A stretch of DNA of 64,000 bases from the NCBI GenBank assembly GCA_041389725.1, contig JAWKRG010000009.1, forward strand, positions 124,001-188,000, given 5' to 3'. The position numbers and the translations under genes are program-made. The stretch is from Polyangiaceae bacterium (GTDB taxonomy: Bacteria > Myxococcota_A > Polyangia > Polyangiales > Polyangiaceae). This document shows positions 1 to 8,040 of this stretch, piece by piece; within the stretch, counting starts at the first letter, position 1, and each line of letters opens with the position of its first letter. The notes below the pieces were generated by a model. That model searched no databases. It saw only the letters and a program-made list of their open reading frames with translations, and was not told the origin of the DNA.

Positions 1-1
1 G

Positions 2-799
2 TACGTCGTGGACCAACTGCGGGACGTCGTGATCCCCGCAATGGAGCAGGTGGCGGGCAAGAAGCTCGACATGAAGGAGCTGGCGCGGCGTCTCGACCTC
101 TCCCGTCAAGCCGAGGACGATCTGGTCGCCGTCTGGGAGTCGGCGCAGAACCGACCCTCGCCGATCGACGGCTACTTCGGTGGCGTCTACTACATCGGTC
201 CGATCTTCAGCGCCTTCCGCGGGACCGAGGACGCCGTGGGTTACTACCGCATGTTGCGCCAAGAGGTGGAGGCGCGCGTGAAGACCGGCGAAGGCCCGAT
301 GACGCCCGACGGCCCGGCGACGGAGGAGCGCTACCGCCTGGTCGTGGAGGGCCCCCCCAACTGGACTCACTTCAACGACTTCTGGCGCATGTTCAGCCGC
401 GAAGGGGCGACGATCGTCGCCAGCACCTACACGCGCGTGGGCGGTCTGTACGACACGGGCTTCCGCCACGACGCCGCGTCGCCCTTGGAGAGCCTCGCCG
501 ACTACTGCCTGGGTTGCTACACGAACCTGGGGCTGCCCACCCGCACGGATCTGCTGGAAAGCTACATCAAGCGCTACCAGGCGGATGGCTTCCTGATCAA
601 CAGCATCAAGAGCTGCAACTCCTTCTCGGCGGGCCAGCTGGTGATGCTGCGCGAGTTGGAGAAGCGCACGGGCGTTCCCGGAGGATTCATCGAGTCGGAC
701 TTGGTGGATCCCCGCTACTTCGGCAAGGCAAACATCGAAAACCGCCTGCAGAGCTACCTGCAGATGCTCGAGGCGCGTCGCGGGAGAGCAAGCGCATGA
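2..799 (+). CDS. bcrB: Benzoyl-CoA reductase subunit B (BcrB-like), 5' end outside window
   Basis: This is the C-terminal ~265 residues of a subunit of ATP-dependent (class I) benzoyl-CoA reductase, in the HgdB/BcrB-BcrC family of 2-hydroxyacyl-CoA dehydratase-like proteins that hold an iron-sulfur cluster and bind the aromatic thioester. The reading frame is open to the window edge (first full codon at 2), so the GTG at 8 should not be taken as the start. Family-like stretches include EGPPNWTHFNDFW, the cysteines in DYCLGCYTNLGLPTR, and SIKSCNSFSAGQ. It overlaps the next gene by ATGA, so they are translationally coupled. The order B-A-D matches the bcrCBAD order known from Thauera, which is why B is preferred over C. 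BcrC would lie upstream of the window. Confidence 0.8.
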   Translation, partial: YVVDQLRDVVIPAMEQVAGKKLDMKELARRLDLSRQAEDDLVAVWESAQNRPSPIDGYFGGVYYIGPIFSAFRGTEDAVGYYRMLRQEVEARVKTGEGPMTPDGPATEERYRLVVEGPPNWTHFNDFWRMFSREGATIVASTYTRVGGLYDTGFRHDAASPLESLADYCLGCYTNLGLPTRTDLLESYIKRYQADGFLINSIKSCNSFSAGQLVMLRELEKRTGVPGGFIESDLVDPRYFGKANIENRLQSYLQMLEARRGRASA

Positions 800-2151
800 A
801 AGTCGTAGTCGGTATCGATTTGGGCTCGACGACCACCAAGGCCGTTCTCGTCGACGAGGACGGGCAGGTCGTGGGCCGAGGGATCACCAACAGTCGCAGC
901 AACTACGAGGTTGCCTGTGCGGTAGCTCGTCAGGAAGCGTTGACCGCCGCACGCTTCACGCTGCTGGAGCGAGAGCTGGAGAAGCTCGGAGCAAGCCAAG
1001 CCGCGCGCACCCCGGAGATCCACGAGGCGTTTCGACTCGAAATGTACCTCGCGGAGTTGACCAAGCTGGAAACCCGCGTCGCCGCCGCACTCAAGAGCCT
1101 GACCTACGTCGGCACGCGGGGCAGCTTGGGTCCGGCTTCGGAAGAGGTGCTTGCCACGATGCGCAGCGAGGCGCCGGAGCTTTTCCAGGTTGGCGTGGCG
1201 CGTAAGAGCGACTTCTTCCGCGACCTAGCGGGCGCTGCCTTCGTCGCTGCAGCGGAGCGCGTCGCGGTAGAGCGCGAGGTGCCCTACGAACGATTGGTGG
1301 GCTTGTTCGATCGCGCCGTGCTCGACGTCGAGACGGAGCTCTCGGTGCTTTCCTTTGCGGATCTGCTGTCTCGCGCTGCCCGGCGAGTGCTCGGCGCCGA
1401 GACGAGCCAGGCGCAGAGTGCGCTGCTCGGCACGGTCGACGACGTGGCCTCGCGTCCCATCGAAGAGCTCTCCTTCGTGGGTACCGGCTATGGACGTCAG
1501 ACCTTGCCCTTTCCCAAAGAAGCCGTGCGCAGCGAAATCCTCTGTCACGGCCGCGGCGCTCACCGCGTGTTCCCGGGCACGCGCACCGTGCTCGACATCG
1601 GCGGACAGGACACCAAGGCGATCCAGGTCGACGCCCATGGCGTGGTGACGTCGTTCCAGATGAACGACCGCTGCGCCGCAGGGTGTGGACGCTATCTAGG
1701 CTACATCGCTGACGAGCTGAACCTGGGCCTGCACGAGCTCGGACCCCTGGCGCTCGGCGCCAAGCGCATGGTCAAGGTCAACTCCACCTGCACCGTGTTC
1801 GCGGGGGCGGAGCTGCGCGAACGGCTGTCTTTGGGCGAGCGACGCGAGGACATCCTGGCGGGGCTGCATCGGGCGATCATGCTGCGCGCGATGAGCCTCT
1901 TGGCGCGCTCTGGCGGCGTCGAGAACGAGCTCACCTTCACCGGCGGGGTGTGTAAGAACGGGATGGCGACCAAGGTGTTGCGCGAGCTGGTGGATCAAAA
2001 CTACGGCAGCAGCATCACCCTGAACGCCCACCCGGACTCGATCTACATGGGTGCGCTCGGGGCAGCGCTCTTCGGTCTGGACGACGTGCGTGCCGGCAAA
2101 GCGCGCATTCTGCCCACCTTTGCTCAGGATGCGGCCGCGCCGGCGGCTTGA
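796..2151 (+). CDS. bcrA: Benzoyl-CoA reductase ATPase subunit A (BcrA/BadF family)
   Basis: 451 residues, close to the ~440 of BcrA. BcrA and BcrD form the ATP-hydrolysing electron activator that passes low-potential electrons to the BcrBC module for ring reduction of benzoyl-CoA. It is an ASKHA-fold ATPase: the N-terminal phosphate loop reads GIDLGSTTTKAV, a second nucleotide motif is LDIGGQDTKAI, and a third is LTFTGGVCKNG. Conserved cysteines for the [4Fe-4S] cluster shared between activator subunits are C293 (RCAAGCGRYLG) and C332 (NSTCTVFAGAEL). The ATG at 796 is chosen because it overlaps the bcrB stop and begins exactly at the ATPase motif; the frame is open further upstream (from 514), but that part is a shadow of bcrB. 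Expected to be cytoplasmic and oxygen-sensitive. Confidence 0.88.
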   Translation: MKVVVGIDLGSTTTKAVLVDEDGQVVGRGITNSRSNYEVACAVARQEALTAARFTLLERELEKLGASQAARTPEIHEAFRLEMYLAELTKLETRVAAALKSLTYVGTRGSLGPASEEVLATMRSEAPELFQVGVARKSDFFRDLAGAAFVAAAERVAVEREVPYERLVGLFDRAVLDVETELSVLSFADLLSRAARRVLGAETSQAQSALLGTVDDVASRPIEELSFVGTGYGRQTLPFPKEAVRSEILCHGRGAHRVFPGTRTVLDIGGQDTKAIQVDAHGVVTSFQMNDRCAAGCGRYLGYIADELNLGLHELGPLALGAKRMVKVNSTCTVFAGAELRERLSLGERREDILAGLHRAIMLRAMSLLARSGGVENELTFTGGVCKNGMATKVLRELVDQNYGSSITLNAHPDSIYMGALGAALFGLDDVRAGKARILPTFAQDAAAPAA

Positions 2152-2164
2152 CCAGGAGACGACG

Positions 2165-3049
2165 ATGAAGACTCACCTGACAGCAGGGATCGACCCCGGC
2201 GCTAGCACCGTGAAGGTCGCGATCGTCGAGAGTCGCGCGGGACAGGACGCCAAGGTGCTGACCACGCGGGTGCAACGCATTCGGCGCCGCGACGTGCACG
2301 AGGTCGTGCGGGCGACCTTCGACGAGGCTTGCGCCGACGCGAAGCGGGAGCTGGCGCAGTTCGACTACATCGCCAGCACCGGCGATGGCGACGCCGTCGG
2401 CTTCCGCACCGGCCACTTCTACAGCATGACCACGCACGCGCGCGGAGCGCTGCTGCTCGACAACCAGGCGCGTGCAGCTCTGGACATCGGCGCCCTGCAC
2501 GCCCGGGCGCTACGCATGAACGAGCAGGGGCGCGTGCTCAGCCACCGCATGACCAGCCAGTGCGCCAGCGGCAGTGGTCAGTTCCTGGAGAACATCGCGC
2601 GCTATCTGGGCGTGCCCCTGGACGACGTGGGTCGCCTGAGCAAGGAGGCACAGGCTCCGGAGAAGGTTTCGAGCATCTGTGCGGTGCTGGCAGAGACGGA
2701 CGTGATCAACATGGTCAGCCGCGACATCAGCGCGGCCGACATCCTGAAGGGGATTCACCTGAGTATCGCCGGGCGCCTGGTGCAGCTGCTGCGGGCCGTC
2801 GGTGCTGCGGGCGAAGTGGTTCTGACCGGCGGCCTCAGTCGGGACGTGGGACTCGTCGCGGCCATCAACGAGGTCGTGGCCGAGGAGCAGAAGAAGAAGC
2901 GCCGGACGCAGCACGCGGAAGTGAGCTTCGTCGCTCACGAGGACGGTATTCTCGCGGGTGCGTTGGGGGCCGCGCTCTTGGGAGCCTACCGTCACGAGCA
3001 GTTGCGTCAGAAGGGTCAGCCCGTCGTGCAGCCCGCGGCGGCGCTTTGA
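2165..3049 (+). CDS. bcrD: Benzoyl-CoA reductase ATPase subunit D (BcrD/BadG family)
   Basis: 294 residues, the usual size of BcrD. It is the smaller ASKHA ATPase that pairs with BcrA. The phosphate loop reads GIDPGASTVKVAI, the cluster cysteines are C133 (SQCASGSGQFLENIA) and C172 (SSICAVLAETDVI), and the C-terminal nucleotide motif is VVLTGGLSRD. The start is ATG 2165 after an AGGAGA Shine-Dalgarno sequence, 13 bp downstream of bcrA; the earlier in-frame ATG at 2051 lies inside bcrA. With BcrA it would couple ATP hydrolysis to reduction of the aromatic ring. BadG and BcrD are the same family, so the name follows the Thauera nomenclature. Confidence 0.87.
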   Translation: MKTHLTAGIDPGASTVKVAIVESRAGQDAKVLTTRVQRIRRRDVHEVVRATFDEACADAKRELAQFDYIASTGDGDAVGFRTGHFYSMTTHARGALLLDNQARAALDIGALHARALRMNEQGRVLSHRMTSQCASGSGQFLENIARYLGVPLDDVGRLSKEAQAPEKVSSICAVLAETDVINMVSRDISAADILKGIHLSIAGRLVQLLRAVGAAGEVVLTGGLSRDVGLVAAINEVVAEEQKKKRRTQHAEVSFVAHEDGILAGALGAALLGAYRHEQLRQKGQPVVQPAAAL

Positions 3050-3069
3050 AAGACTAGTTGGGAGTAGAC

Positions 3070-3558
3070 ATGGACCAGAACGAGCTAGAAGCAGGAACTC
3101 TCGACACGGACCACGTCGAGGTTCGCACCCTCGCACCCGCCGACCTGGACTGGGTCGTGGCCATCGACCAACGCTACTCGGGCCGGTCGCGCAGCGAGTA
3201 CTTCAAGAAGAAGCTTGCCGAGGCGCAGAACGACACCGGGATCCGCATTTCCTTAGCCGCCATCGTGGACAAGGTGCCGGCTGGATTCCTCATGGGGCGT
3301 CTCTACTACGGTGAGTTCGGTCTACCGGAGCCCGCGGCCATCATCGACTCCTTGGGCGTGTCTCAGGCGATGGCGGGCAAGAAGATCGGCAAGGCCCTGA
3401 TGCGGCAGCTGGCGATGAATCTACGCGGGCTGGGTGTGCAGCACGTGCAGACGCAGGTCGATTGGGATCAGGGCGACCTGATCGCGTTCTTCCGCCAATC
3501 CGGCTTTCTGCCGGCACCTCGGCTCTGCTTGGAGCTGGATCTGTCGCAGAGCCGCTAG
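3070..3558 (+). CDS. GNAT-family N-acetyltransferase
   Basis: 162 residues. The GNAT fold is recognisable from VEVRTLAPADLDWVVAID at the N-terminus, the acetyl-CoA-binding stretch (SLGVSQAMAGKKIGKALMRQL, residues ~99-119, a variant of Q/RxxGxG/A) and the C-terminal IAFFRQSGF. The start is ATG 3070, which has GGAG 5 bp upstream; a TTG at 3058 is also in frame. It sits 20 bp after bcrD and before hcrC in the same direction, so it is probably part of the aromatic operon. GNAT proteins are known in anaerobic benzoate pathways (for example lysine acetylation of benzoate-CoA ligases, and BadL in Rhodopseudomonas), but the substrate here cannot be read from the sequence. Confidence 0.75.
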   Translation: MDQNELEAGTLDTDHVEVRTLAPADLDWVVAIDQRYSGRSRSEYFKKKLAEAQNDTGIRISLAAIVDKVPAGFLMGRLYYGEFGLPEPAAIIDSLGVSQAMAGKKIGKALMRQLAMNLRGLGVQHVQTQVDWDQGDLIAFFRQSGFLPAPRLCLELDLSQSR

Positions 3559-3687
3559 CGCGGATTCCTGGGCGACCGCGCCCTTTGCCGGCAACCGCTG
3601 CCGCATTTCCCGTCGAGGCGCCGCCTCGGTGGCGGCAGCGTTGTCTTGCCGGCGAGATCTGGTTACACCTCGGTGAGACGCGCGCCC

Positions 3688-4257
3688 ATGACCGAGCCCA
3701 CCCATTCCCCTCGAGCGGCGGAGGTCGTTCCTCTGTCGCTCACGATCAACGGAGACGACGTCGAGCTCTCGGTGCGTGCGCATTGGACGCTGTTGGAAGT
3801 GTTGCGCTACGCCTTGGGGCTGACGGGAACCAAGCAGGGCTGCGACAAGGGTGACTGTGGTGCTTGTACCGTGCTGCTGGACGGACAGCCCGTGCTCTCT
3901 TGCCTGACCCTGGCGGTCTCCGTCGCGGGGCGCGACGTGACTACCATCGAAGGCTTGGCGCCCGCACATCGACGCGCGGGAGGGGAAGGGGTGGACCCCG
4001 TTCAAGACGCTTTCGATCGCACGGGTGCGCTTCAGTGCGGCTTCTGTCAGCCCGGGATGATTCTGAGTGCGCGCTCGCTCTTGAACAAGAACCTGCGCCC
4101 GTCGCGGCAGGAGATCCAGTCGGCTTTGAGCGGCAACCTCTGCCGCTGCACTGGCTACGCCCAGATCTTCGAGGCGGTCGAGCTTGCTGCCGCAACCCTG
4201 CGTGGCGACGCGGCGCCGCAGCCAGCCTGGCGATTTGCGAAGGAGCAGGAGAAGTAG
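3688..4257 (+). CDS. hcrC: 4-hydroxybenzoyl-CoA reductase gamma subunit, 2x[2Fe-2S]
   Basis: 189 residues; the small iron-sulfur subunit of a xanthine-oxidase-family enzyme. The N-terminal plant-type [2Fe-2S] cluster has C52, C57, C60 and C72 (GCDKGDCGACTVLLDG...C). The C-terminal four-helix domain has C117, C120, C152 and C154 (QCGFCQPGM, NLCRCTGY). It carries electrons from the FAD/[4Fe-4S] beta subunit to the molybdenum site. The extension of ~25 residues before SLTINGDD is longer than usual, so the start (ATG 3688) is the least certain part. The stop is directly followed by the hcrA ATG. The identification as hydroxybenzoyl-CoA reductase rather than CO or xanthine dehydrogenase comes from its partners and the bcr neighbours. 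Confidence 0.85.
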   Translation: MTEPTHSPRAAEVVPLSLTINGDDVELSVRAHWTLLEVLRYALGLTGTKQGCDKGDCGACTVLLDGQPVLSCLTLAVSVAGRDVTTIEGLAPAHRRAGGEGVDPVQDAFDRTGALQCGFCQPGMILSARSLLNKNLRPSRQEIQSALSGNLCRCTGYAQIFEAVELAAATLRGDAAPQPAWRFAKEQEK

Positions 4258-6612
4258 ATGGCCGCGCGCGATCGTCATGGGCCCAATCCGCCTTGGGGCG
4301 ACGACTTCTCCATCGTCGGCAAACCTGCGCGCAAGATCGACGGTCTGGCCAAGGCCACGGGGGAGGCGGTGTACGCCGACGACATCGCGCTGCCCGGCAT
4401 GCTCCACGCCAAGACGCTCCGCAGCCCTCACCCGCATGCGCGCATCAAGAGCATCCGCACCGAGAAGGCCCTGGCGCTGCCCGGCGTGCGCGCAGTGATA
4501 ACCGGTCGAGACCTGCCGGGGCGCTACGGCGTGTTGCCCTGGACCCCAGACGAGACAGCACTGGCGGTCGACAAGGTGCGTTTCGTCGGTGATCCAATCG
4601 CGGCAGTGGCAGCCGTCGACGAAGACACGGCCAACGACGCACTGGCAGCCATCGAAGTCGAATACGAGATGCTGCCCGTTCACTTCGACCCCGCCGAGTC
4701 CGTGAAGGCGCCACCGCCTCTGATTCACGAAGATCGCAAGAGCAACGTCAGCAAGCACGTGCTCTTGGAGTTCGGTGACGTGGACGCGGCGATCGAAGGT
4801 GCCGATCTCGTGGTGGACGAGGAGTACGAGTTCCACGGCACGGCCCACGCCCCGATGGAGCCCCACTGCGCCGTGGCGCGCATGGGGGCCGACGGCGTGC
4901 TCACCGTCTGGAGTTCCACCCAGATCACCCACTACGTGCATCGCACCCTGGCGCAGGTGCTGGATCTGCCCGAGTCCCGCGTGCGAGTGGTTCAGCCCTG
5001 TCTGGGAGGCGGCTTCGGGGGAAAGAGCGATCCCTTCAGCTTCGAACTCTGCGTGGCCAAGCTGTCCATGATCACGGGTCGACCCGTGAAGATGCTCTAC
5101 ACGCGCGAAGAGGTGTTCTACACCCATCGTGGTCGACACCCGATGCGTATGCGCTTCCGCACCGGTGCCAATCGCGACGGCAAACTGCTTGGCGTCGACG
5201 CCAAGATCCTGATCGACGGCGGCGCTTACAGCTCCTTCGGTCTGGTCACCACGTACTATTCGGGCCAGCTCTTGGCGGGGCCTTACGATCTCGGCGCATT
5301 GCGCTTCGATTCGACGCGGGTGTTCACCAACAAGCCGCCCTGTGGCCCCAAGCGCGGGCACGGCGCGGTGCAGCCACGCTTCGCCTTCGAGGTGCAACTG
5401 GACGAGCTTTGCGTGCGTCTCGGCGTCGATCCCATTGCGCTACGACGGGGGGCTGCGCTCGCTGAACACGCCCAAACCATCAACGGTCAGCGCGTGACCT
5501 CCAATGGCTTCACGCAATGCCTCGACGCGGTGGAGCGCGCGAGCGATTGGCGGCGCCGCCGCGGAAAGCTGCCCTTTGGACGCGGCTTGGGCGTGGCCGG
5601 GTCCACCTACATCTCGGGTACCAACTATCCCGTGTATCCCAACGAGATGCCCCAGGCCGGCATCATGCTCAAGGTGGATCGCTCCGGACTGGTCACCGCC
5701 TTCTCGGGCGGCAACGACATTGGTCAGGGCTCGAGCACCGTGGTGCGCATGCTGGTCGCGGAGGAACTCGGGCTACCCTTGGAGGACGTGCGCGTGGTGG
5801 CCGCCGACACGGACTTGTGTCCCGTCGATCTGGGCGCCTACTCCAGCCGCGTGACTTTCATGGTCGGCAACGCAACCCTGGACGCCTGCCGCAAGCTGCG
5901 GCGTCAGGTCGTGCAGGCCGTCGCGGAGAGCTGGGAAGTGCCCGAGGAGCGCGTGCACATGGCGCTGGGCAGCGTGACGGATCGAAAGGATCCGTCGCAC
6001 AGCATGTCGGTCAAGGATGCGTTCCGTATCGCGGAAGCAAAGTTCGATACTCTTGGCGCGACGGGCTCCTACAACACGCCGAAGCTCGGCGGCGATTATC
6101 GCGGCGGAACCATCGGTGCTTCGCCGGCTTACTCCTATACCGCGCATGTCGCGGAAGTGAGTGTGGACGTCGAGACAGGTCGAATCCACTGCGAGCGTCT
6201 GTGGGTGGCTCACGACTGTGGCAGGGCGTTGAACCCCACCTTGGTTGCCGGGCAGATGGACGGATCTGCCTACATGGGCGCGGCGGAAGTCGTGCTCGAG
6301 CATCACTACGTGGATAGCCGCGGGTTGCACGCCGGACCGTCTTTGCTCGACTACCGCATCCCCACCAGCCTGGACGTGCCCGAGCTCTACTCGCTGATCG
6401 TCGAGAGCGTCGACCCCGAAGGCCCCTATGGCGCCAAGGAAGCAGGCGAGGGCCCGCTTCACCCGTCGCTGCCAGCGATTGCCAACGCCGTCTACGATGC
6501 GGTCGGCATCCGCATGCGCTCTCTGCCCTTCACTCCGGCCAAAGTGCTCGCCGCACTGCGCGCGGCGAGCGAAGCGGGCGCGCAGCGAAGCGCCGGCTCG
6601 AGTGCGGAGTGA
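4258..6612 (+). CDS. hcrA: 4-hydroxybenzoyl-CoA reductase alpha (molybdenum) subunit
   Basis: 784 residues, close to the ~770 of Thauera HcrA. It binds the molybdopterin cytosine dinucleotide cofactor and reductively removes the phenolic hydroxyl of 4-hydroxybenzoyl-CoA, giving benzoyl-CoA for the Bcr enzyme. The N-terminal a/b hammerhead domain is at ~20-130 (GKPARKIDGLAKATGEAVYADD). Cofactor-binding stretches are PCLGGGFGGKSDPF, NKPPCGPKRGHGAVQPRF and GGNDIGQGSSTVV, and the catalytic glutamate lies in KEAGEGP (727-733). TNKPPCG...RGHGAV is especially HcrA-like by recall. It starts immediately after the hcrC stop. The matching beta subunit is not next to it but at 14,990. Cytoplasmic. Confidence 0.85.
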   Translation: MAARDRHGPNPPWGDDFSIVGKPARKIDGLAKATGEAVYADDIALPGMLHAKTLRSPHPHARIKSIRTEKALALPGVRAVITGRDLPGRYGVLPWTPDETALAVDKVRFVGDPIAAVAAVDEDTANDALAAIEVEYEMLPVHFDPAESVKAPPPLIHEDRKSNVSKHVLLEFGDVDAAIEGADLVVDEEYEFHGTAHAPMEPHCAVARMGADGVLTVWSSTQITHYVHRTLAQVLDLPESRVRVVQPCLGGGFGGKSDPFSFELCVAKLSMITGRPVKMLYTREEVFYTHRGRHPMRMRFRTGANRDGKLLGVDAKILIDGGAYSSFGLVTTYYSGQLLAGPYDLGALRFDSTRVFTNKPPCGPKRGHGAVQPRFAFEVQLDELCVRLGVDPIALRRGAALAEHAQTINGQRVTSNGFTQCLDAVERASDWRRRRGKLPFGRGLGVAGSTYISGTNYPVYPNEMPQAGIMLKVDRSGLVTAFSGGNDIGQGSSTVVRMLVAEELGLPLEDVRVVAADTDLCPVDLGAYSSRVTFMVGNATLDACRKLRRQVVQAVAESWEVPEERVHMALGSVTDRKDPSHSMSVKDAFRIAEAKFDTLGATGSYNTPKLGGDYRGGTIGASPAYSYTAHVAEVSVDVETGRIHCERLWVAHDCGRALNPTLVAGQMDGSAYMGAAEVVLEHHYVDSRGLHAGPSLLDYRIPTSLDVPELYSLIVESVDPEGPYGAKEAGEGPLHPSLPAIANAVYDAVGIRMRSLPFTPAKVLAALRAASEAGAQRSAGSSAE

Positions 6613-6665
6613 CGCATGGACGCGCCGCGGACTCCCTCGAGCGAGGCGCCGGCTAGGATAGCGTC

Positions 6666-7994
6666 GTGACCGAATTCAGCACGCGCGCGCGGCGCCCGCC
6701 CTCCCTCGTTCGCTACGACGTAGCGCGATTGAGTGTGACACGCGGTGTGGACGTTGGTCGCAGCATCGAAGTTGCCGATGCGCCGGTGACGATTGGTACC
6801 GGTTCTGGAAACGACCTGATGCTGACCGATGACACCGTGTCTCGGCAGCACTGCGAGGTCAGCGTGGAGCCGGGGGGCATCCGCATTCGCGACCTGGGCT
6901 CCACCAACGGCGTGTTCGTGGGCACTATGCGCGTTCGCGACGCCAGCATGCCCGAGCCCGTGCGATTTCGAGTCGGTAGCACCGAGCTCAGCGTCAGCGC
7001 GTCGGGCGCCAAGCTCGAGCGAGAGCAGGTCGACGCTGACGGGTTCGGTTTCCTGGTCGGCTCATCGCCCAAGATGCGCCAGCTCTACGCCGTGCTGGAG
7101 CGCGTGGCAGTGTCGGATATCTCGCTACTGGTGGAAGGTGAAACGGGCACCGGCAAGGACGTGGTGGCGGAGTCCATCCATCGCGAGAGCAGCCGGCGCG
7201 ACGAGCCCTTCGTCGTGTTCGACTGCGGCGCCGTCGCGAGGGAACTCGTCGAGAGCGAGCTATTTGGCCACGAGCGTGGTGCCTTCACGGGGGCGCACGC
7301 CGCGCGCGCAGGAGTGTTCGAGCAAGCTCAGGGGGGAACGCTGTTTCTCGACGAGATCGGCGAGCTGCCCAAGGATCTGCAGCCGAAGCTTCTGCGTGCG
7401 CTCGAGAAGCACGAGGTGCGTCGCGTCGGCGGCAACCGCGTGATCCCCGTGGACGTGCGCGTCATTGCCGCCACCAATCGCCACCTGCAGGCAGAGGTGG
7501 CAAACGGCGCCTTCCGTCAGGACTTGTTCTTTCGCCTGGCGGGAGCGCACGTCCGCGTGCCCCCGTTGCGGGAGCGCCTTGACGACATCCGGCCTCTGGT
7601 AGCGCTGTTCCTCGTTCAAGATCTGCCGCAGCTAGCGCTGGATGACGTGCCGGACAGCGTTTGGGAGATGTTTTCCTCCCATCGTTGGCCTGGCAACGTG
7701 CGCGAGCTACGCAACGCGGTGCATCGCTTGGCGATATCCATCGAAAACCCGGTTCTGCTCTCCCCCGAAATGATGCCAGGACCGGGCGCCGCGCAGACGT
7801 TTTTGCTGTCCGATGGTCGTATGAAGTCGCTGCAGGCCGCTCGCCGCGAAGCCAACGACGCCTTCGAGATTGCCTACTGCCAGGCCGCTTTGCGCCAGGG
7901 CGGCGGCAGCGTCACGCAAGCGGCTCTGGTGGCGGAGGTGTCGCGCCAGCTACTGCAGCGCTTGCTCAAGCGCCATGGGATTCGCGAACGCTGA
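6666..7994 (+). CDS. FHA-domain sigma-54-dependent transcriptional activator
   Basis: 442 residues in three parts. An FHA phosphothreonine-binding domain is at ~22-110 (TIGTGSGNDLML, SRQH, LGSTNGVFV). A sigma-54 interaction AAA+ domain is at ~128-360, with Walker A GETGTGKD (158-165), the sigma-54 contact loop GAFTGA (205-210), Walker B GTLFLDEIGELP and the arginine-finger region FRQDLFFRL. A short Fis-type helix-turn-helix is at the C-terminus (SVTQAALVAEVSRQLLQRLL). The start is GTG 6666. The FHA domain implies control by a Ser/Thr kinase, as in many myxobacterial enhancer-binding proteins. It follows hcrA by 53 bp, but it has no aromatic-sensing domain, so control of the aromatic operon is possible but not shown. 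Confidence 0.85.
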   Translation: MTEFSTRARRPPSLVRYDVARLSVTRGVDVGRSIEVADAPVTIGTGSGNDLMLTDDTVSRQHCEVSVEPGGIRIRDLGSTNGVFVGTMRVRDASMPEPVRFRVGSTELSVSASGAKLEREQVDADGFGFLVGSSPKMRQLYAVLERVAVSDISLLVEGETGTGKDVVAESIHRESSRRDEPFVVFDCGAVARELVESELFGHERGAFTGAHAARAGVFEQAQGGTLFLDEIGELPKDLQPKLLRALEKHEVRRVGGNRVIPVDVRVIAATNRHLQAEVANGAFRQDLFFRLAGAHVRVPPLRERLDDIRPLVALFLVQDLPQLALDDVPDSVWEMFSSHRWPGNVRELRNAVHRLAISIENPVLLSPEMMPGPGAAQTFLLSDGRMKSLQAARREANDAFEIAYCQAALRQGGGSVTQAALVAEVSRQLLQRLLKRHGIRER

Positions 7995-8040
7995 GGGGCG
8001 GCGTTGCCGCACGCCCGGGGAGCGCGTAGGCTTCACTTCG

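Noticed and set aside
8..10. GTG as start of the first gene
   Set aside because: The frame is open to the window edge and the known family proteins are much longer, so the gene is cut, not started, here.
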